Shown one piece after another: positions 12,704 to 19,343 of a DNA stretch of 22,310 nt (positions are counted from its first letter, which is position 1; the number at the start of each line of letters is the position of its first letter). The notes under the pieces are model-generated. The model saw only the letters and a list, made by a program, of their open reading frames with translations. It did not search any database and had not been told where the DNA came from. The DNA is from a virus. The DNA lies in the IMG/VR virus record IMGVR_UViG_3300020160_002595, positions 1-22,310 of that record; one strand, written 5' to 3'. Position numbers and translations under genes: made by a program.

Positions 12704-13354
12704 ATGAAAAATTATACAGACTTAAACATAATTTTAGACCGTAGTGGAAGCATGGCTTCTATTGCAAATGACATGGTAGGCGGTATCAAAACCTTCTTAC
12801 AAAAAGAAAAAGAAACTGGTGACGAAACAAAGGTATCGTTTTATCAATTTGATGACAAATATGATGTTGTTTTTGAAGATAAGGATATTAAAGAAACTTT
12901 AGAGGTTACTCTTAACCCAAGAGGTTCAACTGCACTATTAGATGCACTTGGCCGAACAATAGTTTCTGTTGGTGAAAAGCTTTCTAAAATGGATGAAAAA
13001 GATCGTCCAAATCGTGTGCTTTTTCTTGTTATTACCGATGGTTATGAGAATGCTTCTAAAGAATTCACAAATGAAGTTATAAAGGAAAAGGTTAAACATC
13101 AACGTGAAACTTATGCATGGGACTTTGTTTTCCTTGGTGCAGGTGAAGATGCAGTGTTAGCACAACATGCAGGTCTTGGTATTGGTGCTTCTTCTTCAAA
13201 AGGTTTTGCGCGTAGTGCAGATGCTATTACATCAGCATGGACTAATGTTAGTGAAAACTATCAGAGTTATAAGAAATTAGATCGAAGAGATCTTTCAACT
13301 TATTGCTGCACTTTTGAAATGAAAGATGAAAAGGAGGCAGAAAAAACTGTATGA
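12704..13354 (+). CDS. VWA-domain protein
   Basis: A 216-aa protein that is nearly all one von Willebrand factor A domain. The metal site is D12-R-S14-G-S16, a Thr in P-R-G-S-T-A-L-L-D-A, and the Asp of V-I-T-D-G-Y-E-N. The fold then continues to a W-D-F-V-F-L-G-A-G-E segment typical of small bacterial and phage VWA proteins. It should bind a partner protein through Mg2+ or Mn2+. I chose ATG 12704 from its position 6 nt past the -10; an in-frame start at 12689 lies within the promoter. Its stop overlaps the start of a P-loop protein gene (13351) by 4 nt, so the two may form a VWA/NTPase pair, an arrangement known from MoxR-VWA systems although this NTPase is not MoxR-like. Confidence 0.85.
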   Translation: MKNYTDLNIILDRSGSMASIANDMVGGIKTFLQKEKETGDETKVSFYQFDDKYDVVFEDKDIKETLEVTLNPRGSTALLDALGRTIVSVGEKLSKMDEKDRPNRVLFLVITDGYENASKEFTNEVIKEKVKHQRETYAWDFVFLGAGEDAVLAQHAGLGIGASSSKGFARSADAITSAWTNVSENYQSYKKLDRRDLSTYCCTFEMKDEKEAEKTV

Positions 13355-14037
13355 GAATTGCAATCGTTGGAGCACAATGCGTTGGAAAAACTACATTAGT
13401 TAATACTTTTAAAAGCTATTGGCCAATGTATAAAACACCCGAAAAAACTTATAGGGATCTCATCAAAGAACAAAACTTAACTCTTAATGAGAGTGGAACT
13501 ATGAGTTCACAAGTAATTATTCGTGATACTCTTGCAGATCTTGCAATGAGTAATGCAGGAAAATCAGAAACTATTCATGATCGTTGCATTTTAGATAATC
13601 TTGTTTATACTTTCTGGCTTGCAGAGCGTAATAAGTTTGTTGAAAAAGAAGACGAGATTGATAGCTTTATTACACAGAGTATATTAATGACAAAAGAGTG
13701 TCTTAAGTTTTATGACATAATTTTCTGGCTTCCAATCAATCCAAACATTCCTATTGAAGAGAGTGAAAATCGTTCAGCAGACGAAGCTTTTCGTGAAGAT
13801 ATTAACAACATCTTTTATGGTGTTCATGAAACATATAAAAAGAATGCAGGCGTAATTTTTGATAAAGAAGACCAACCAGCATTTATTGTTTTAGAAGGTG
13901 ATCTTGAACAAAAGATCTCTCATATTAAAGAGTATATCGGAGACGATGGTAAGCTTATTGAAACAAATTCTTCTGTTCTTGGTGACTTAGAAAACGTTTA
14001 TGATGAACTTGCACTTCGTGGACAATTGAAAATTTAA
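13351..14037 (+). CDS. P-loop NTPase/kinase, NadR-like (AAA_28 type)
   Basis: A 228-aa protein with Walker A G7-A-Q-C-V-G-K13-T-T at the very N-terminus, an E-K-T-Y-R-D-L substrate segment, an H-D-R-C-I-L-D segment typical of kinase lid or base-binding regions, and a Walker-B-like Y-D-I-I-F-W-L-P strand. This order matches NadR-type nucleoside or nicotinamide-riboside kinases and related phage P-loop proteins. The substrate is not shown by the sequence. With NADAR at the left edge, an NAD-related role is tempting but unproven. It is translated in an ATGA overlap with the VWA gene. An AAGGAGG lies 13 nt upstream of ATG, further than the ideal Shine-Dalgarno distance. Confidence 0.8.
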   Translation: MRIAIVGAQCVGKTTLVNTFKSYWPMYKTPEKTYRDLIKEQNLTLNESGTMSSQVIIRDTLADLAMSNAGKSETIHDRCILDNLVYTFWLAERNKFVEKEDEIDSFITQSILMTKECLKFYDIIFWLPINPNIPIEESENRSADEAFREDINNIFYGVHETYKKNAGVIFDKEDQPAFIVLEGDLEQKISHIKEYIGDDGKLIETNSSVLGDLENVYDELALRGQLKI

Positions 14038-14047
14038 TTTTACTTTG

Positions 14048-14053
14048 TAAATA
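14048..14053 (+). promoter_or_regulatory. Late-promoter-like TAAATA before gene 14061
   Basis: GTAAATA lies 7 nt upstream of ATG 14061, the same distance as the sites before 15732 and 19329. It may allow late expression of the small gene apart from the VWA operon. The same stretch also holds AAGGAG right against the ATG, which could serve as a ribosome site on a longer transcript. Confidence 0.35.
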
Positions 14054-14060
14054 AAGGAGT

Positions 14061-14243
14061 ATGGTTATACTAAATCAAAACTCCGTTCGTCTCTGTCGAG
14101 CAGGCTCATGCTGTCCTATTGTTGAAAAAGTAAATGAAAATGAATTTACAATTTCTGATGATTATAAAGGCAAAGTCCGATTAACAAAAGATGAGGTTCA
14201 AATGCTAAAAGATGCACTTGAACACTTAGATAAAAGTGTCTAA
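14061..14243 (+). CDS. Small Cys-containing protein
   Basis: A 60-aa protein with R-L-C12-R-A-G-S-C17-C18 near the start and a short beta-rich middle (N-E-F-T-I-S-D-D-Y-K-G-K-V-R-L), ending in a helix. Three Cys within seven residues could bind a metal or be redox active, but this is too few for a full zinc finger on its own. I do not recognise the family. AAGGAG ends only 1-2 nt before the ATG, an unusually close Shine-Dalgarno. It is the last gene before the bidirectional terminator at 14248. Confidence 0.65.
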   Translation: MVILNQNSVRLCRAGSCCPIVEKVNENEFTISDDYKGKVRLTKDEVQMLKDALEHLDKSV

Positions 14244-14247
14244 AAAG

Positions 14248-14275
14248 AAACCCCGCTAAAAAGCGGGGTTTTTTA
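14248..14275. terminator. Strong bidirectional rho-independent terminator
   Basis: AAACCCCGC (14248-14256) and GCGGGGTTT (14263-14271) form a 9-bp stem with a 6-nt loop (TAAAAA), followed by TTTTATTTTA. On the opposite strand the stem is preceded by a matching A-run (TAAAAAGAAA), so it can also stop leftward transcription from the PhoH side. It separates the rightward and leftward blocks with only 34 nt between stop codons. Confidence 0.9.
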
Positions 14276-14277
14276 TT

Positions 14278-15009
14278 TTATTTAATAAGCTTTTTGTAAT
14301 CGCTGTATTTCTTAGAAATATATTTTACAAATGCACTTCTCATTACAAGTTCAGGATCACGCATTTCATAATTATAAATGCCATGTTCTTCTGATTCTTT
14401 AGTATTGAAAAGTTCAACAGTTTTTGGAAATTCTTTTTGATAGTTTTTACCTAAGTCACACTGATCACTATCTGCAATAATAAAAAGTTTAGAATTTTCT
14501 TCTAAACGAGTCATTATAGTAATAATTTCGTTCATAAGACAATTTTGTGCTTCATCTAAAATAATAACACAATTATCAAAACTTCTACCACGAAGATAAG
14601 AAAGTGGTATAATTTCTATAGTTTTACTTTTAAGAAACATTTCTATTTCTTGAGGTAATAGTAGCTTGTTTAAGGCATCATTTAATGGTCCGCCATACAC
14701 AGCTATCTTTTCCTCCCAAGAGCCAGGAAGTGCCATTAGTTTACTGTTAGCACTCTCTACAGCAGAACGGACATAGTATATTTTCTTACAATCTCCTTTT
14801 TGAAGTAATTTAAGCGCAGCAAAGGTACTCATAATAGTTTTACCTGTTCCTGCAAGAGAATCAACCATAACACATTTTGTTTCGAAATGCTGCATTTTCT
14901 CTAGTATCTCAGCTTGTTTATAATTCCAAGCAAACGGTTCTGATATTAAAAAAGATCCTTTAAGTCTCTCCTTTACTTGTTTTATTTTTCTAGCACGGCA
15001 TTCTCCCAT
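14278..15009 (-). CDS. phoH: PhoH-family ATPase
   Basis: A 243-aa PhoH-like P-loop ATPase. Walker A is S51-L-A-G-T-G-K-T58, an A-V-E-S-A-N segment follows, then L-R-G-R-S-F just before Walker B V148-I-I-L-D-E-A-Q-N156, and a S-D-Q-C-D-L-G motif near 181. PhoH proteins are cytoplasmic ATPases resembling the N-half of superfamily 1 helicases and are common in marine and freshwater phages; their precise role in infection is unsettled, with RNA metabolism a leading idea. This is a short, single-domain form. It has its own sigma70-type promoter overlapping the end of the upstream gene, giving a leader of about 11 nt. It is the last gene of the leftward block and runs into the terminator at 14248. 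Confidence 0.9.
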   Translation of the reverse strand: MGECRARKIKQVKERLKGSFLISEPFAWNYKQAEILEKMQHFETKCVMVDSLAGTGKTIMSTFAALKLLQKGDCKKIYYVRSAVESANSKLMALPGSWEEKIAVYGGPLNDALNKLLLPQEIEMFLKSKTIEIIPLSYLRGRSFDNCVIILDEAQNCLMNEIITIMTRLEENSKLFIIADSDQCDLGKNYQKEFPKTVELFNTKESEEHGIYNYEMRDPELVMRSAFVKYISKKYSDYKKLIK

Positions 15010-15026
15010 GTTCTAATTTACTTATC

Positions 15027-15055
15027 ATTATTTTAAGAAGATAGTATAGAGTCAA
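15027..15055 (-). promoter_or_regulatory. Sigma70-type promoter for phoH, TTGACT-17-AATAAT
   Basis: On the minus strand, -35 TTGACT (15055-15050) lies inside the 3' end of the gp4-like gene, then a 17-bp spacer and -10 AATAAT (15032-15027). The PhoH ATG (15009) is 17 nt past the -10. It would let phoH be expressed separately from the late genes upstream. Confidence 0.65.
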
Positions 15056-15518
15056 TATTTTTTTCGTTAATGATTAAAAATTTATAATTCTTTCGCTTAC
15101 AGTAACTTTCTGCTGCTTCCCACTTTGCTTGGTTAATTGCCCATTGTAGATTCTCGTATAATAATGTAGTTCTTTTTTTATTACCGTGATTTGTAGGTGC
15201 TGAACACTGTCTTTCTGGTTTAACTTCTACCAAATATTCTTTTACAACCTCACCAATTTTTAATTTCATATAAAAATCAACAAAGTATCTTGCATATTGT
15301 GGAGTTCCACTTTGAGCAGATTTAACAGGATGTTTATAAGGAATAATTACTTTTTCACTACTCCACTGAACTACATTAGGATTTTTATCAAGAACAAGCA
15401 TAAGCTTACGTTCAAGACCACTACGATAAACTATATTCTCTTTATTAAGACATTTTTCAGAATTTTGAGGCTTAAATATCCCTTGTTTAAATTCTCTGTA
15501 TGTTCTTTTTTTAGCCAT
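15033..15518 (-). CDS. 4: Head completion nuclease, T4 gp4-like
   Basis: A 161-aa protein matching the T4 gp4 head completion family. The N-terminal F-K-P-Q-N-S-E-K-C and Y31-R-S-G-L-E36 are followed by V-V-Q-W-S-S-E-K-V-I-I-P-Y, then R-Y-F-V-D81-F-Y, and L-V-E98-V-K100-P-E-R-Q. Late in the chain comes W-A-I-N-Q-A-K-W-E-A-A. E36, D81, E98 and K100 lie where the restriction-endonuclease (PD-(D/E)xK) fold has its catalytic residues, and the L-V-E-V-K motif is characteristic. In T4, gp4 acts after packaging to finish the head before tail joining. Length fits (about 150 aa in T4). It overlaps the preceding membrane protein gene by 8 nt. This is the strongest sign that the phage belongs to the T4 superfamily. 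Confidence 0.85.
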   Translation of the reverse strand: MAKKRTYREFKQGIFKPQNSEKCLNKENIVYRSGLERKLMLVLDKNPNVVQWSSEKVIIPYKHPVKSAQSGTPQYARYFVDFYMKLKIGEVVKEYLVEVKPERQCSAPTNHGNKKRTTLLYENLQWAINQAKWEAAESYCKRKNYKFLIINEKNIDSILSS

Positions 15519-15732
15519 TTTTTAAAGATTGTAGTTCAACCTTTTGTGCTTCAATCTCGTTTTTTAATTCTTTAACTTTATTACCTTGATAGAAATGAGT
15601 AATAATACTACCAATAGTAGTATAAAAAACTTCAGCAGCAATTTTATCTAAGAAAAATCCAGCAATAATAGCACATACTGCTAATATTGTTAAGATATAT
15701 TTTACATTGTCAGATGATAAGTTATTTAGCAT
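15511..15732 (-). CDS. Small membrane protein, holin-like candidate
   Basis: A 73-aa protein with two hydrophobic segments, about residues 10-27 (YILTILAVCAIIAGFFL) and 33-48 (AEVFYTTIGSIITHFY), separated by a short D-K-I loop. A charged C-terminal coiled coil follows (about 50-71, KVKELKNEIEAQKVELQSL). Size and layout fit class II holins, which form the membrane hole for lysis, but also other small phage membrane proteins. The lysozyme gene is 7 kb away, so context does not decide. It is preceded 7 nt upstream by a late-promoter-like TAAATA and overlaps the head completion gene. Confidence 0.7.
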   Translation of the reverse strand: MLNNLSSDNVKYILTILAVCAIIAGFFLDKIAAEVFYTTIGSIITHFYQGNKVKELKNEIEAQKVELQSLKNG

Positions 15733-15739
15733 ATAGTTA

Positions 15740-15745
15740 TATTTA
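15740..15745 (-). promoter_or_regulatory. Late-promoter-like TAAATA before gene 15732
   Basis: On the minus strand, GTAAATA ends 7 nt before the ATG at 15732. It sits at the end of the APS-kinase-like gene. A late start here would serve the membrane protein and gp4-like genes. Confidence 0.4.
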
Positions 15746-16129
15746 CTAATTACTCTTTATTGTGTAAAGAATTTCACACTCATCTTCTGATGGTGCTTCG
15801 AAAATACTGTCAGTATCAATGTATTTGCTATTATCTTTTTGATTTATAAAAAATATACTATGCGGTTTTATAATACTTCTCATTTCTTTTAAAGGACAAA
15901 TCATATCTATTACAATAAGAGAATGTTCGCTTTTTTCCGAAAGATTTTTCATTCTTTGTGCTTGGCGAATACGTCCACTAATAGAAAAATCCCAATCGTT
16001 ATATTCTTTTCGAACTATATCAGCATTTAAATAAAGATGATCTTTTAGCGATTCTTTTATATTATTATAAAAAGTCGTTTTACCATTACCAGATAATCCC
16101 ATTATTAAGGTAATTTTTTTATCTTTCAT
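15746..16129 (-). CDS. Adenylylsulfate-kinase-like P-loop protein
   Basis: A 127-aa protein with Walker A G11-L-S-G-N-G-K-T18, then L34-N-A-D-I-V-R40 and an R-I-R-Q-A-Q-R-M-K helix. This matches the APS kinase (CysC) layout of P-loop, [DN]-[GA]-D-x-[VL]-R and R-x-x-x-x-R-x-x, although at 127 aa it is shorter than bacterial CysC (about 200 aa). I-D-M-I-C-P-L-K-E-M-R takes the place of the [FI]-x-S-P-[FY] region. The real substrate may be a nucleotide or nucleic-acid end and not APS. It lies 3 nt from the preceding structural gene and is likely expressed with the late block. Confidence 0.75.
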   Translation of the reverse strand: MKDKKITLIMGLSGNGKTTFYNNIKESLKDHLYLNADIVRKEYNDWDFSISGRIRQAQRMKNLSEKSEHSLIVIDMICPLKEMRSIIKPHSIFFINQKDNSKYIDTDSIFEAPSEDECEILYTIKSN

Positions 16130-16132
16130 AAA

Positions 16133-17575
16133 TTAAATAACAGCACCAGCAGAAAAGCTTTGTGTTATAGCTCCTGTATCAGGATCAATAATTTTATCAA
16201 CTCGCATCTGTCGAAAATTTATAGAACCACCACCTACATAAGTTCTATCTTCTAATGTATAAAAAATTCCTTCAAAAAGTTCATTAGCATATTTAGATGT
16301 ATACATAGAATTACCTCGTAATGAATCCCATATAAAATAATCAGATTGTTCGTTAGTATATCCTAATCGAATATTTCTTGTATGATAGATTGCATCATAT
16401 CCTCTATATTCTTCTATTAAACCAATAGAATTATTTTGAGTATTTGAGCCGAGAAACATATAAAGTTTATCATTTATATTTGGCGAATTAAAAAATACAT
16501 ATTTTCTTAATAAAGGAAGAATAGGATTATTTGGAAGTCCTTCTGGAAATGTATTATCTAGAGGAGTAAAACCAGTCGTACCAGCCCATCCGTATGCAAA
16601 TTTAACACCATAACGATTTATATCAAAATCTCTAATTCCATACGTATAGTAATAATCTGGATCTAATGGATAATATGCAGGACTATCTATTTGACAAGGA
16701 TCATAATAATAAAAAGATGCACTAAATGTCTGAAAAACACAACCTGCGGACATATAATTAGTTACATATGGCAAAATACTACGAAAATCTAAAGATATTG
16801 GTTCGTCATTACCTTTAAAACTAAGTGCATTTATTTCTTCTACACTAGAATTATTAAATCTATGCATTGTATAACTTTGACAAGATATAGAAGATGTATT
16901 TGTTGTTAAAGGAACTATTTTATGAATATCAAGAGTTACTAAAGGACTTAAGAAAAACGCAGTGCTTAATGGAGGGGTATATGCAAAAGGATAACTTGGA
17001 TCACTGCTCACAGGATTCCATGCAGAAACTGGACGAATACTTATTTCATTATAATCATTTTTGCTTAATAATGAAGCATTAAATGATGATAATACTAAAC
17101 TATCTATATCTCCTATAAATGAATAGGCAGTATTGTATATAGAGCTATTTGAGGATGATGCATAGGTTGTAGAAACAATTACTTCTGAAGGATTATAAGG
17201 AACAAACCAAACTTCATTATGTTTTCCTTTTTGAAAAGTTGTATTTATACGACCTAAAGATGTTCCATTTAATATAAGTTCATGAATCTCACTATAGAAA
17301 TTATTAATAAGTCCATTATATACTGGAGTAGGAGTATTATTAAACATCACCTTAATAACTGGAATATTGTTATAACAGACATCTTCACAAACATCACAGG
17401 ATTGTTTTGTACTTTCTCCTAATGTAGTATAATTATTTAAAATTCCTGCATCTGTAACAAAACTTCCAGAATTTATTTCTGATACAAAGAATTTTTTAAT
17501 AACTCCGTTAACTTCTACATTAACAAATTTATTTAAATAATTTTCGAAATTGTCGTCGTTTGATATTTTTTTCAT
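16133..17575 (-). CDS. Putative virion protein with N-terminal Cys motif
   Basis: A 480-aa protein with no family I recognise. It is rich in Tyr, Asn and Ser and in beta strands, as expected for a tail, baseplate or fibre component. An N-terminal motif C60-D-V-C63-E-D-V-C67-Y-N-N-I-P resembles the C-terminal C-N-D-C-Y-N-S-I-P of the next gene product. There is no signal peptide or long coiled coil. The C-terminal end (F-E-G-I-F-Y-T-L-E-D-R-T-Y-V-G-G-G) is also beta rich. It is transcribed leftward with the three larger neighbours, which together look like one structural unit. Its ATG lies 21 nt after the previous stop without a Shine-Dalgarno. Confidence 0.75.
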   Translation of the reverse strand: MKKISNDDNFENYLNKFVNVEVNGVIKKFFVSEINSGSFVTDAGILNNYTTLGESTKQSCDVCEDVCYNNIPVIKVMFNNTPTPVYNGLINNFYSEIHELILNGTSLGRINTTFQKGKHNEVWFVPYNPSEVIVSTTYASSSNSSIYNTAYSFIGDIDSLVLSSFNASLLSKNDYNEISIRPVSAWNPVSSDPSYPFAYTPPLSTAFFLSPLVTLDIHKIVPLTTNTSSISCQSYTMHRFNNSSVEEINALSFKGNDEPISLDFRSILPYVTNYMSAGCVFQTFSASFYYYDPCQIDSPAYYPLDPDYYYTYGIRDFDINRYGVKFAYGWAGTTGFTPLDNTFPEGLPNNPILPLLRKYVFFNSPNINDKLYMFLGSNTQNNSIGLIEEYRGYDAIYHTRNIRLGYTNEQSDYFIWDSLRGNSMYTSKYANELFEGIFYTLEDRTYVGGGSINFRQMRVDKIIDPDTGAITQSFSAGAVI

Positions 17576-17596
17576 GAGAATACGTAGTTTGGTTAG

Positions 17597-18625
17597 TTAA
17601 ACAGCAGGATCAGTATATTGATTAAAGAAATCACATTCTGTTAAGAGATATTTAAATCTTTGTGGACAATCCTTTTCTTTATAAAGATCGTTTATTGGTA
17701 TTGAATTATAACAGTCATTACATAATCTGTCCGAGCAAAACTCAATACTAGTGTAATCATGATAGCTCCAACGACCATTTCTTATTTTAAAAAAGAAACG
17801 ACCTCCAGTATAAATGTCAACGTTTTTTGGTTCAAACTGAACAAGAACATTGTTAGGAATATCTTGGAAATTACGTCTTGTATAAAGATTATATTTTTCT
17901 ATAATAATGTTATACTGATAAGCATATGAGTGAAATAGTTTTAAATCTGTTACAGAAAAATCTTTAAGCTCACTTGACTCGAAAATGTCATAGCCTACGT
18001 TGTATGTTACAAGGTTTATTATACTTGTTATAGCATCTATTCCTGTTACAATCAAACTTGTTTTTCCATATTTTCTAAAAATACTATTAAATGCAACAAT
18101 AAGAGATTCTAATTGATTCTTATAACTTAAAAAGTCAAATACTTCTCTGACTGTTACGGAATAATTAGCAGCTAACTTTTCCATAACAATTACATCATAT
18201 TGTTTTAATCTTGTACCATCTAAACCATCTGCTGCATAATTGTTACAAAGGTAGTCACATCGAATAATTTGTGTTGGTGAAAAGTTTCCTGATGGAAAAT
18301 TATCATTTAACCATGTTTCGATTTCAAGCATATTTGCAACACAATTAAAAGTATTCTTATAAACAATTTGAATTGGTTCTTCCCAATATCCTTTAACGTT
18401 ATAAACTAAATCAGAAGATTGTTTCCAATAACCAGAATTCTCATTTACAAATGTACAAAAATTATTTAAATCGCCAAATACTGAATTAAATGCATCTCCT
18501 AATGAGTTCCATTTGTTTGTATCTGAATATAAACGATCCATTCGAACGTTTAGTTCATTCATATTAGAATTAAACTTTTCTAAGCTATTTCCTAAATATT
18601 CGAATTGTGGTATTTGTTGAATCAT
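17597..18625 (-). CDS. Putative virion protein with 14-residue Trp repeats (paralog 1)
   Basis: A 342-aa protein. Near the start a Y-L-G-N-S-L-E-K-F-N-S-N-M-N-E-L segment leads into a repeat of 14 residues marked by W39, L53, W67 and W81, the second W being replaced by Leu, and ending E-E-P-I-Q-I-V-Y. The next gene product (18628-19329) has the same layout, so the two are paralogs. The C-terminal part adds a beta-rich domain and a Cys group (C297, C302, C305, C320, C331) with C-Y-N-S-I-P. Trp repeats of the N-S-x-x-W kind are common in tail and fibre proteins of marine T4-like phages. The start codon lies 2 nt after the upstream stop, indicating coupled translation. Confidence 0.8.
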   Translation of the reverse strand: MIQQIPQFEYLGNSLEKFNSNMNELNVRMDRLYSDTNKWNSLGDAFNSVFGDLNNFCTFVNENSGYWKQSSDLVYNVKGYWEEPIQIVYKNTFNCVANMLEIETWLNDNFPSGNFSPTQIIRCDYLCNNYAADGLDGTRLKQYDVIVMEKLAANYSVTVREVFDFLSYKNQLESLIVAFNSIFRKYGKTSLIVTGIDAITSIINLVTYNVGYDIFESSELKDFSVTDLKLFHSYAYQYNIIIEKYNLYTRRNFQDIPNNVLVQFEPKNVDIYTGGRFFFKIRNGRWSYHDYTSIEFCSDRLCNDCYNSIPINDLYKEKDCPQRFKYLLTECDFFNQYTDPAV

Positions 18626-18627
18626 TT

Positions 18628-19329
18628 TTAATTATAAAGAGAAGAATCGTAAACCCAACGAGAAATGCTGTCATCAACAATGAATTTTAAACCTACAAAT
18701 TCTTCAACATAACGGTCTATCGTTTGAACATCAAGAGTCTGAGCACCACAATCAACTTTACCTTTTACATAACCAGACTTTACACCTCCGCCAATACATG
18801 TAACTGCCCATTTAACCTTAACTGTTTTTACACCAGTAACTTTTGTTTGAGTTGCAATTCTGTTAAATTCTCTATACATTGGAGAAAAGATATAAAGTTC
18901 TTGACCAACAATAAAATTAAAACAAGTTCCGCTAAAAACAGGAAGAGTCTGATTAACCCAATTTGTAATCTCGCTAATAACGTCAGAGTTGTCTCCATCT
19001 ATACCTAATGTATAAGGATAAATAAGTGAAATAGGTTTCATCCAAACAGAACTTAATGTTCGGACACTATTATATGTATCTGTCCAACAACCTGAATTTG
19101 TTTTAACAGCATTCATTGTATTAAGCCAATTTGCACTGTTTACACTAAATTGATTATAGATAGAGTTCCAAAGATTTGCAGCACTATATTCGAAATTACA
19201 AGTATAAATATCTAATGCATTAAAGTTATAATTTATTGATGATAAGGAATCACCAATGCTCTCATAATCCTTGATAGGAAAAACTATCTGATTGTCTGTT
19301 ATTCTACAAATTTCTCTTGCGTAATCCAT
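18628..19329 (-). CDS. Putative virion protein with 14-residue Trp repeats (paralog 2)
   Basis: A 233-aa protein. After Y23-E-S-I-G-D-S-L-S-S-I-N, four Trp lie exactly 14 residues apart (W54, W68, W82, W96) in repeats of the form W-N-x-x-x-N-x-x-x-x-N-S-x-x. The block ends in M-K-P-I-S-L-I-Y. The same block in the neighbour (17597-18625) ends in E-E-P-I-Q-I-V-Y. The two diverge in the C-terminal half, which here ends S-R-W-V-Y and aligns with an N-G-R-W-S-Y segment in the neighbour that then continues. Gene duplication followed by extension of one copy is likely. It follows a CTAAATA late-promoter-like site. Role inferred: tail fibre, baseplate or neck component. Confidence 0.8.
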   Translation of the reverse strand: MDYAREICRITDNQIVFPIKDYESIGDSLSSINYNFNALDIYTCNFEYSAANLWNSIYNQFSVNSANWLNTMNAVKTNSGCWTDTYNSVRTLSSVWMKPISLIYPYTLGIDGDNSDVISEITNWVNQTLPVFSGTCFNFIVGQELYIFSPMYREFNRIATQTKVTGVKTVKVKWAVTCIGGGVKSGYVKGKVDCGAQTLDVQTIDRYVEEFVGLKFIVDDSISRWVYDSSLYN

Positions 19330-19336
19330 TTTATAT

Positions 19337-19343
19337 TATTTAG
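19337..19343 (-). promoter_or_regulatory. Late-promoter-like CTAAATA before gene 19329
   Basis: On the minus strand, CTAAATA ends 7 nt before the ATG at 19329. Its TAA is also the stop codon of the upstream gene. The same sequence is the late-promoter consensus reported for T4-like cyanophages. Confidence 0.45.

Noticed and set aside
13331-13337. AAGGAGG as a strong Shine-Dalgarno for gene 13351
   Set aside because: It lies 13 nt from the ATG, further than optimal, and is explained by Lys/Glu codons of the VWA gene; kept only as a remark.
15297-15575. Rightward open frame of 92 codons over the gp4-like gene
   Set aside because: It is antisense to a recognised family and has no promoter or recognisable motif.
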